This document shows, one piece after another, positions 33,161 to 39,574 of a DNA stretch of 39,574 nt. The position numbers and the translations under genes are program-made. The stretch's first letter is position 1. Every line of letters starts with the position of its first letter. The DNA is taken from contig JASFVP010000033.1 in NCBI GenBank assembly GCA_050049775.1, forward strand, positions 1 to 39,574, read 5' to 3'. Under the pieces are notes generated by a model, which was not told where the DNA came from, did no database searches, and saw only the letters and a program-made list of their open reading frames with translations. Origin of the DNA: JABDQZ01 sp050049775. GTDB taxonomy: Bacteria; Pseudomonadota; Gammaproteobacteria; Chromatiales; Chromatiaceae.

Positions 33161-33189
33161 CCTGCCTGGCCACAAACTGGCCGGGCAGG
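33161..33189 (+). terminator. Strong 12-base-pair hairpin after the DUF1318 gene
   Basis: CCTGCCTGGCCA at 33161-33172 pairs with TGGCCGGGCAGG at 33178-33189 around a five-base loop (CAAAC); the only irregular pair is T-G. It starts 21 bases after the DUF1318 stop and lies in the 93-base gap before rlmD. No T-run follows, so it is either a factor-assisted or bidirectional terminator or an RNA stability element. Confidence 0.5.
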
Positions 33190-33232
33190 ACAGACAGATT
33201 GCAGTTCCAATCACTCAAAAGATAACCTTAAT

Positions 33233-34567
33233 ATGGGTAAACGCAAACGCAGAAACCGGCTTCCGCAGGAACCGGTTGAGGTCAACATTGAATCCCTCAA
33301 CCATGAAGGCAAGGGCGTTACTCACATCGAAGGTAAAACGGTTTTTGTCAGCGGCGCCTTGCCCGGTGAAACCGTTTTGTGCAAATACATAAAAAAGCAA
33401 AAGCGTTACGACGAAGCCATCACGCTGGAAGTCATCAAGGCATCAGAGCAACGCATCACACCTCGTTGCGCGCAGTTTGGTGTCTGTGGTGGCTGTGCGG
33501 TACAGCATTTGTCATCCGCTGATCAGGTCGCCTATAAACAACAGGCTCTGCTGGAAACCCTGCAACGTATTGGCAAGGTAACACCAGAAACCGTCTTGCC
33601 GGCCTTGCTGAATGATTCGCCTTGGGGCTATCGGCGTAAAGCGCGACTTGGCGTCAAATATGTACAGAAAAAAGACAAGGTGCTGGTCGGATTTCGTGAA
33701 CGTGGCACCAGTTTCATTACCGAAACCGATGTCTGCCATGTATTACATGCCAGTGTTGGTGAAAACATCACGGCCTTGTCCGAATTGATCTCGCAGTTGT
33801 CGATCCGGGACCGCGTCCCGCAAATTGAAGTCGCCATTGATGATCAGCAAGGCATTCTGATCTTTCGCATTCTTGATGAACTGTCAGAAACGGATAAACA
33901 GCATCTCTTACAATTCGGCGAAGAGCATCAATTACACATTTATGTCCAGAGCGGTGGGCCGGAAACCGTCACGCCACTTAACGGCACTCAAGCCGAACTG
34001 AGTTACGCCTTACCGGAATATGACATCGTTAATCACTTCCTGCCGACCGACTTCACCCAGGTCAACACCGACATCAATCGTAAAATGGTCAGCCTGGCCA
34101 TGGAGTTAATGCAGCCCGACGCCAATGACAAAGTGCTGGACCTGTTTTGCGGGCTCGGCAATTTCACCCTGCCATTGGCCAGGGAGGTGGCCCAAGTCAA
34201 TGGCGTGGAAGGGGATACAGAACTGGTCAATCGCGCCCGGCAAAATGCGCAGGCCAATGACATTCACAATACCGACTACTTTGTCACCAATCTGTACGAG
34301 GATTTTGACAATCAGCCATGGATGCAACAAGGCTATGACAAAATCCTGCTGGACCCACCACGCAGTGGCGCCTTTGAACTTGTGAACAGGATTGATCGTT
34401 TCAAGGCAGGCCGCATCGTTTATGTATCCTGTTACCCCGGTACACTGGCGCGCGACCTGGATGTGCTGGTCAACCAGAAAGGTTATCGGCTTGAAGCTGT
34501 CGGCGTGATGGATATGTTTCCGCACACCGCCCACATCGAATCCATCGCTTTATTAACCAAATCTTAA
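33233..34567 (+). CDS. rlmD: 23S rRNA (uracil(1939)-C(5))-methyltransferase RlmD
   Basis: This SAM-dependent methyltransferase forms m5U1939 in 23S rRNA; it has 444 residues. A TRAM domain occupies about 12-70. Iron-sulfur ligands are C79, C85 and C88 (CAQFGVCGGC) and C168. The SAM fold opens with VLDLFCGLGNFTLPLA, and LLDPPRSG is the conserved motif V region. The catalytic cysteine is C400 in YVSCYPGTLARD, where most relatives have YVSCNPATLARD; the cysteine itself is kept. The end is the typical MDMFPHTAHIESIALL. The gene lies 14 bases before the CYTH gene. Confidence 0.93.
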   Translation: MGKRKRRNRLPQEPVEVNIESLNHEGKGVTHIEGKTVFVSGALPGETVLCKYIKKQKRYDEAITLEVIKASEQRITPRCAQFGVCGGCAVQHLSSADQVAYKQQALLETLQRIGKVTPETVLPALLNDSPWGYRRKARLGVKYVQKKDKVLVGFRERGTSFITETDVCHVLHASVGENITALSELISQLSIRDRVPQIEVAIDDQQGILIFRILDELSETDKQHLLQFGEEHQLHIYVQSGGPETVTPLNGTQAELSYALPEYDIVNHFLPTDFTQVNTDINRKMVSLAMELMQPDANDKVLDLFCGLGNFTLPLAREVAQVNGVEGDTELVNRARQNAQANDIHNTDYFVTNLYEDFDNQPWMQQGYDKILLDPPRSGAFELVNRIDRFKAGRIVYVSCYPGTLARDLDVLVNQKGYRLEAVGVMDMFPHTAHIESIALLTKS

Positions 34568-34581
34568 AATCAGGAAATCCA

Positions 34582-35052
34582 ATGGCAGTTGAAATCGAAA
34601 GAAAATTCCTGGTCACCAATAACAGCTGGAAACAGCAGGCCGACAAAAGTTTTCGTCTCCGGCAGGGTTACCTCGGCAAGGGGCCGGAACGATCGGTGCG
34701 GGTTCGCACCAGCGAGGATGGACGCGCGTTTCTCAACATCAAGAGTTCTACTAATGGCATCCGCCGGCTGGAATTTGATTATGAAATCCCCATCGGTGAC
34801 GCCATAGAAATTCTCGAGCAGATTGCCATCAAACCGGTGATTGATAAAACCCGCTACCTGCTTAATCACGCCGGCCATCTGTGGGAAATCGATGAATTTC
34901 ATGGCGCCAATGCCGGATTGATTGTTGCCGAAGTGGAATTGCAACATGAAGATGAAGACTATAAAAAACCCGACTGGCTGGGACAGGAAGTATCTGATGA
35001 TGCGCGTTACTACAACATGAACCTGATCGATAAACCGTATTCTGAATGGTAA
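34582..35052 (+). CDS. CYTH domain protein (triphosphate tunnel metalloenzyme)
   Basis: A compact protein of 156 residues that is almost entirely one CYTH domain. EIERKFLV (4-11) is the signature that opens the tunnel fold. Charged strands RLRQGYL, RSVRVRTSEDG, RAFLNIKSS and the acidic EVELQHED then line the tunnel that binds triphosphate and divalent metal. Bacterial single-domain relatives (YgiF/NeuTTM type) hydrolyse inorganic tripolyphosphate, but the substrate here is not shown. It is the last gene of the plus-strand core block; the polysaccharide cluster on the other strand ends 22 bases away. Confidence 0.85.
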   Translation: MAVEIERKFLVTNNSWKQQADKSFRLRQGYLGKGPERSVRVRTSEDGRAFLNIKSSTNGIRRLEFDYEIPIGDAIEILEQIAIKPVIDKTRYLLNHAGHLWEIDEFHGANAGLIVAEVELQHEDEDYKKPDWLGQEVSDDARYYNMNLIDKPYSEW

Positions 35053-35074
35053 ATCTTTATTATTCAAAGAGTAA

Positions 35075-36337
35075 TTAGAACTCACTGATTCTGTTCGGAA
35101 CAATCTCTTCAATCAACTCCACATTCCGTGACACGGCTTTGTTAAGTTCAATGAGCTTGTCATTTATTTGTTCGGAGATATTTTGTCTGACAAGCACTAG
35201 TTTTTCTGCTGCAACAGCGACATCCTCAGCAGCGATACGGTCGATTGGCAAAAACCATTTCTCCAAACCTGTGTATTGCATGAAACCTTTCACCTTGAAG
35301 AAATTATGTACAGCAATAGTAGGCACAGCTTCTGAAACTGCAAAAATAGCTGGATGCAAGCGCGTTGCAATAAAGATATCCATCAATGAGATAATCCCTT
35401 TTATTTGCTCAGGTGAGTAATCATCTTGCAAGATATGGAACCGTTCCTTATGGGCCTCATTCAGGCCGGCTTTGATTTTCTGAGCAAACGCCAGGTCATC
35501 AGTTCTGGATGAACGTGTCATGGATACCACTACTATATCCGCAGCCATACGATCCAGTATCATGCTAATGGCTGATTTCACAAATGCTTCGTAATCAGAA
35601 TTTTCACGGGTTTGGCCTTCCGGGCCAGAAGCTGCCACATCCCTAAGATTCATACCGATTCGCGTGACATGCCTTTCCTTCACTCCAGACTCGTATAACA
35701 GCTTTGTGCATTCTTTTTTACCTGCAGGTTGCAGTCCAATTGCCCAGTCGGCAGTAAGCTCGATGCGCGCTTTCACATCGATTTGATTTAAAGTTTCACG
35801 AGCTTGCGGATCTCTCACCGCAATCAAATCGACCTGATTAAGAATCCAACGCATTACAGTACGGTGTACGGGTGAAGTAATTGGCTCGATGCCGATTGCA
35901 GAGAAAATAATTGGAATATGCGTTTTTTTTGCAAGAATTACCGGCACTAATGCATGAAGAATCAGATTTACAAATCCATAGCCTCCCGGTGAGCCACCAC
36001 CGCAAAACAAGAGGGCATCTGCTGACTTACACGCATTTACAAAACGGTCTGCTCTGTCATCCAGCCGAGGAAAGCTGATGATTCGCCAGGCCATATATCT
36101 ACAAAAACGTCTGACAATGGCCAACTTCGATGAACCATCTGTAGAATTTGATAGAACTTCGCCGTTTACACTTCCATATTTCTCGAAGATCTGTTTATCC
36201 TCAACAGGATTGCGACAAAACAATGACAAACTCCATTCCGGGTGCATCATTTTTATTGTATCTAGCATCGCTTTTGCGATAGCCAGATCCCCTTTATGTG
36301 CTGACGGAAGAATTTTTGTGATAACAATATGATGCAT
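35075..36337 (-). CDS. Polysaccharide pyruvyl transferase family protein
   Basis: A protein of about 420 residues. It begins with a Rossmann-type strand and helix (HHIVITKILPSAHKGDLAIAKAMLD, read from M at 36337), then ALLFCGGGSPGGYGF, IIFSAIGIEP, VDLIAVRDPQARETL, RIGMNLRD and, near the end, MDIFIATRLHPAIFAVSEAVPTIAV, which is typical of the PS_pyruv_trans (PF04230) family. The donor is phosphoenolpyruvate and the acceptor a sugar of a surface polysaccharide. The start is uncertain: ATG 36364 would add nine residues but is crowded against AAGG; ATG 36335-36337 has AGG seven bases upstream. Confidence 0.82.
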   Translation of the reverse strand: MHHIVITKILPSAHKGDLAIAKAMLDTIKMMHPEWSLSLFCRNPVEDKQIFEKYGSVNGEVLSNSTDGSSKLAIVRRFCRYMAWRIISFPRLDDRADRFVNACKSADALLFCGGGSPGGYGFVNLILHALVPVILAKKTHIPIIFSAIGIEPITSPVHRTVMRWILNQVDLIAVRDPQARETLNQIDVKARIELTADWAIGLQPAGKKECTKLLYESGVKERHVTRIGMNLRDVAASGPEGQTRENSDYEAFVKSAISMILDRMAADIVVVSMTRSSRTDDLAFAQKIKAGLNEAHKERFHILQDDYSPEQIKGIISLMDIFIATRLHPAIFAVSEAVPTIAVHNFFKVKGFMQYTGLEKWFLPIDRIAAEDVAVAAEKLVLVRQNISEQINDKLIELNKAVSRNVELIEEIVPNRISEF

Positions 36338-36379
36338 ATCCGTGCCTGAAAACTGCAAACTCATCCTTACAGAAGAATG

Positions 36380-37330
36380 CTATTTTGTACTTGATACGAT
36401 TTGTTGTGTTGTTTCCGGCTTAAGCACAAACCGCGCAAAACCAATTGTCCAAGCTAGCAATGCGAGCGCAATCCCTGGAAGTAACAGCGTGAAACAAGCC
36501 CTGTATCCTTTTCCCCGGCGCAAAACACGGTAAGTTAACAGACTCAGACGGGCCGGAAAAAGGAAAGGAATGGTTAATGGGTATTTAATAGTTATATCGG
36601 CTTTAAGAGCTGTTTTACATCTGATTCTCGCGCTACCACCGCCAAGGCTTGCCGCATGAGTCAGACAATGCCTGAACCCTCCAATATTACGATGAGCAAC
36701 AACAATATCTGAATGAAATTTTGTGATGCCACCATGTGTACGACACTTTGCCATAAACTCTACGTCCACGGATCGATTGACTTTTTCAGGGAAGCCAGCT
36801 GTAGCATCAAAAAGCTTTCTGGATACGAGCATATTTGCTGAGGCTCCACCCTCAATTATCCGACTTGGCATGTATTTATGTACGCTGCCAAATTCAATAA
36901 ACCACAAACACATACCCCAGTAACCACCACTGGTGTCGTAATCAATACTTCCAACAAAGCACTCTTTTTCTTCTGTTTTATTCAATAAACTTCTGATATT
37001 TGCAGTCCAGTCCGTTGCAGGAATTACATCGTCATCAATAAACGCCAGCCATTTCCCGGATGCAAGCTGTGCTCCGCGATTTCTCGCAGCACCTGAGTGA
37101 AGCATAAAATCTGAGTGCAACATGGTGACCAATGGCTGTTCTGATCTTTCAGTCAGAGCAGGCAAATACTCTCCACTGTGGGAAACAATGATTTCTTTTA
37201 CGGCGGGATTTTGGCTGATGATAGCTGAGACAATATCCTGAAGATGTCCGCGATTGTTATAAGCCGGGATAACAACAGAAAGATCGAGCTGCTTTTCCTC
37301 TGCAGTATTCTCATTAAAAGAACCTGGCAT
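36380..37330 (-). CDS. Family 2 glycosyltransferase
   Basis: A 316-residue GT-A fold enzyme. SVVIPAYNN (18-26) opens the nucleotide-sugar domain. LAFIDDDVIP (about 94-103) carries the DxD metal site. ASANMLVSRKLFDATAGFPE and DVEFMAKCRTHGG match the acceptor-proximal half, with the catalytic acidic residue in the latter. A hydrophobic stretch near the C-terminus (LLLPGIALALLAWTIGFARFV) suggests membrane association. It transfers a sugar from an activated donor to a growing glycan; donor and acceptor are not readable from sequence. It lies 15-42 bases upstream of the pyruvyl-transferase gene. Confidence 0.88.
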   Translation of the reverse strand: MPGSFNENTAEEKQLDLSVVIPAYNNRGHLQDIVSAIISQNPAVKEIIVSHSGEYLPALTERSEQPLVTMLHSDFMLHSGAARNRGAQLASGKWLAFIDDDVIPATDWTANIRSLLNKTEEKECFVGSIDYDTSGGYWGMCLWFIEFGSVHKYMPSRIIEGGASANMLVSRKLFDATAGFPEKVNRSVDVEFMAKCRTHGGITKFHSDIVVAHRNIGGFRHCLTHAASLGGGSARIRCKTALKADITIKYPLTIPFLFPARLSLLTYRVLRRGKGYRACFTLLLPGIALALLAWTIGFARFVLKPETTQQIVSSTK

Positions 37331-37397
37331 CTTTCATTGCCCTCATGGCATAAGTGCGAAAATAACAAATCTTCAGACTTGCAGATTTAACAATCAA

Positions 37398-38396
37398 TTA
37401 GCTGCTCATAGTTTTCTGCTTCGACTGAAATTCCTGCACAGTTGGATAATGAACACCTTCAATCTTAGAAAAGTGGCCAATAAATTGCTGCGGTCGATAA
37501 ATGGCCATGATCTTCCCAATCCAGATAAGCAATTCAGCAAACATAACCACTAACATCGCTATCGGGAGCCATTTCCATTGCTCGGGTTGATGTTTCAAGG
37601 CGCGAGTCAAACGCCTGGAGATAAAATGCCTTGCACCACGTTTTTCAGATATCACACGCGGCGCATCATCACCAAGAGCAAGTTGGCGACGAACGGTTCG
37701 GTCACGACCAAATAGCAGAAAACGCCAAAAAAAATGTGACAACCCTTCAGGCGCAGCATGGACAGCACGGCTTCGAGGCTGTGTCCAGATGGTCTCTCCG
37801 CGACTCCTCATTTCAACAGAATGTCGATAGCAGCCACTTCGATATAGTGGCAGATCGGTCGGAATCGGCGAGTCCATCAGAAAACTGCGTCGAAAAGCAA
37901 CATTATTGGCATAGTAATAATTCACTGGATAAAGTTCTTGACGACCTGAAAACCCATCAAATGCATGGACAATTGACAATGCCAGACTATAAGGCCCCGG
38001 CTCGGAAAAACCGGTCTCTCCAGCCACGACATTAATATCAGGATTTTCAAATGGCTCTAGCAAACCACTTAACCAGTCTTCATTATAGGAACAGTCCGAA
38101 TCCACAAAAACAACGATTTCACTTGGTACTTCACGAGCACCACGCATTTTTGCTTCGTAATATGTTTCACCAGGTGGCAACGAAAGGGGACTTACCCATT
38201 CATACTTCCTGCCAAGTTCTGCTATCATTTCAGGCGACACATCACCACTGTTATATAGTAGTACCTCATCGGGCTGCCAGATCCTGGCGATCGCTTTTTC
38301 TAGTGAGTGGAGCGTGCACCACAACCTTTCATTATCAGCGACGCTGAGATTTTCTGTTTCGATAACAAGTGAATAACTGAGCATGCCATACTCCAT
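37398..38396 (-). CDS. Family 2 glycosyltransferase with C-terminal membrane segment
   Basis: A 332-residue glycosyltransferase. Its N-terminal strand is unusual (SYSLVIETENL), but the metal site VVFVDSDCSYNEDWL (about 94-108), GETGFSEPG and the RRSFLMDSPIPTDLPLYR region fit family 2. The C-terminus has a hydrophobic helix (PIAMLVVMFAELLIWIGKIM), so it is probably attached to the inner membrane. Two starts are plausible: ATG 38396 after AAAGG and ATG 38384 after GGAG. The 67 bases between it and the preceding gene show no terminator. Confidence 0.82.
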   Translation of the reverse strand: MEYGMLSYSLVIETENLSVADNERLWCTLHSLEKAIARIWQPDEVLLYNSGDVSPEMIAELGRKYEWVSPLSLPPGETYYEAKMRGAREVPSEIVVFVDSDCSYNEDWLSGLLEPFENPDINVVAGETGFSEPGPYSLALSIVHAFDGFSGRQELYPVNYYYANNVAFRRSFLMDSPIPTDLPLYRSGCYRHSVEMRSRGETIWTQPRSRAVHAAPEGLSHFFWRFLLFGRDRTVRRQLALGDDAPRVISEKRGARHFISRRLTRALKHQPEQWKWLPIAMLVVMFAELLIWIGKIMAIYRPQQFIGHFSKIEGVHYPTVQEFQSKQKTMSS

Positions 38397-38412
38397 TGTT
38401 ATGCCTTTCTTC

Positions 38413-39351
38413 TCACCTTATACCAATGCGTCTTCCAACCGAGCGTGGCATCCAGCCTGTAAAGGCGCACATTCCAAGCACATATGCACGAGTATTTACA
38501 GGATTTCGTATCAAACTCTCTAAAATCCAGGCACGTGCTGCTCGCCTTTCTTTCTTTCGCAGTGCTTCCTTGGCGGCATTGTAAAAATTACTGGCTTCTC
38601 GAAGGGCTTTCAATCTGGCCAGAGTCTTACCTGGCAATCTCGCAATGATCTCCGGATGGCTGAACACGGCTTCATTTGCCATAGTATAGCGTTCTGGCTG
38701 AAGATTTCTTGACATTGCCTCTTCATGAATCCTGTAGTCAATTACTGGTTCTCCATCCACGTGAATAAAACTGCCATGTAAGGCCATACGGCACCACAAG
38801 TCCCAGTCCTGAGATGCTGGCAAATCTGCTGTAAAGCCCTGGACACGTTTTACTAAAGCTGTTCTCAGCAGTGCAGCACCAGTAGTGGGAATAAAACAGT
38901 GAGACAGTATTTTCTCCAGAACCTGCCCTGATGGTCGTTCTGCAGTACCTGCAAATTGTTTGTTAAAACTGCGACCAGTTGAATCTATAAGCATTTCATT
39001 TCCATATGCCAGAACAGCCGATTCACTTTCCTCAAGGGCAAGATAGAGTCGCATCAATGCGTCTGGGCGCAACCGGTCATCGGCATCCAGAAACATCACG
39101 TAAGAACTGCTGACCTGCTGCAAACCGAGGTTTCTTGCCAGCGGTGCCCCCAGACCGTCAGTGTGAAGGATACTGATGCGAGAATCATTGATTGTATCCA
39201 GACACTTGCATGTGTCGTCTTTAGACCCATCATCTACAACATAAGCCAGCCAGTTCGACAGACCTTGCAGTTGCAATGATTCAATCGTTTCAGAAATATA
39301 TGCACCGGCATTTCTTGCAGGAATGACAATTTCCAGTTTTATCTTGCCCAT
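38413..39351 (-). CDS. Family 2 glycosyltransferase
   Basis: A 312-residue enzyme from ATG 39349-39351; the frame stays open to 39480, but that extension lies inside the upstream membrane-protein gene. LEIVIPARNAGAYI opens the domain, YVVDDGSKDDT is the donor-binding segment, GLGAPLARNLGL is the usual next motif, and YVMFLDADDRL carries the DxD metal site. DWDLWCRMAL near the middle resembles the ED-type catalytic region. A domain of basic and arginine-rich helices fills the C-terminus. It overlaps the upstream membrane-protein stop by 13 bases. Confidence 0.88.
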   Translation of the reverse strand: MGKIKLEIVIPARNAGAYISETIESLQLQGLSNWLAYVVDDGSKDDTCKCLDTINDSRISILHTDGLGAPLARNLGLQQVSSSYVMFLDADDRLRPDALMRLYLALEESESAVLAYGNEMLIDSTGRSFNKQFAGTAERPSGQVLEKILSHCFIPTTGAALLRTALVKRVQGFTADLPASQDWDLWCRMALHGSFIHVDGEPVIDYRIHEEAMSRNLQPERYTMANEAVFSHPEIIARLPGKTLARLKALREASNFYNAAKEALRKKERRAARAWILESLIRNPVNTRAYVLGMCAFTGWMPRSVGRRIGIR

Positions 39352-39574
39352 AACTCTATAAGTCCAGGAAAGGAATGGAAAAATAATAGTGGAAGAAGTG
39401 ACAGAAAGGTGAAAATCAATGTATCTATAAATTGCCCAAGCGCAACTGACATGAAAAGCATGCGCGCGCCAATTCCGCAACCCATTACCACAAACATTTC
39501 CGCGATCCCCATAGAATCGCTTAACAACTGCCAGACGACCAGCATCAATAAAAGTGACACAAACGAAATCACCA
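39339..39574 (-). CDS. Hydrophobic membrane protein, C-terminal fragment
   Basis: The frame enters from the right edge; about 77 residues are visible and the true start is outside the window. They are largely hydrophobic (VSLLLMLVVWQLL; MFVVMGCGIGARMLFMSVAL; FTFLSLLPLLFF) and give about three membrane segments. In a polysaccharide cluster this would fit the end of a Wzy-type polymerase or O-antigen ligase; a flippase is less likely, as there are few charged loops. The stop overlaps the next glycosyltransferase gene by 13 bases. Confidence 0.5.
   Translation of the reverse strand, partial: VISFVSLLLMLVVWQLLSDSMGIAEMFVVMGCGIGARMLFMSVALGQFIDTLIFTFLSLLPLLFFHSFPGLIELWAR

Noticed and set aside
35053..35074. 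Short inverted repeat CTTT-attattc-AAAG as terminator
   Set aside because: A four-base stem is too weak to call.

Overview
The window looks like a chromosomal segment of a gammaproteobacterium. The main evidence is gene order: an rpoE-rseABC-mucD block runs straight into lepA-lepB-rnc-era-recO-pdxJ, sdhCDAB is followed by sdhE and ygfX, and a BarA/GacS-type kinase lies near cysM and rlmD, an arrangement I recall from Pseudomonas. The species cannot be named from this sequence. I found no tRNA, rRNA, CRISPR array, insertion sequence or integrase.

Layout. 1-3.5 kb: end of a periplasmic adaptor gene and a complete RND efflux permease. 3.5-5.0 kb, minus strand: a phosphopantetheinyl transferase followed by uppP. 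5.0-7.3 kb: recJ and darP. 7.3-11.3 kb: the succinate dehydrogenase operon sdhCDAB with the flavinylation factor sdhE and ygfX. 11.3-12.9 kb, minus: nadB, convergent with ygfX. 13.0-17.4 kb: the envelope-stress sigma factor rpoE, preceded by a good match to a sigma-E promoter, then rseA, rseB, rseC, a DegP/MucD protease and a small glutaredoxin-like gene; most junctions overlap by a few bases. 17.5-23.6 kb: lepA, lepB, a DUF4845 gene, rnc, era, recO and pdxJ.

23.6-29.4 kb, minus: a three-gene unit encoding a TonB-dependent receptor, a periplasmic ABC-type binding protein with no transporter, and a BarA/GacS-like hybrid kinase whose start overlaps the binding-protein stop. I infer a sensory relay from outer membrane to cytoplasm; it is the best candidate here for a little-described system. 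29.5-35.05 kb: cysM, an AsmA/YdbH-like envelope protein, a DUF1318 lipoprotein, rlmD and a CYTH-domain protein.

35.07-39.57 kb, minus: a visibly more AT-rich surface-polysaccharide cluster with a pyruvyl-transferase-family protein, three family 2 glycosyltransferases and the end of a hydrophobic membrane protein. It runs off the right edge and is probably a variable, horizontally exchanged locus inserted beside conserved core genes.
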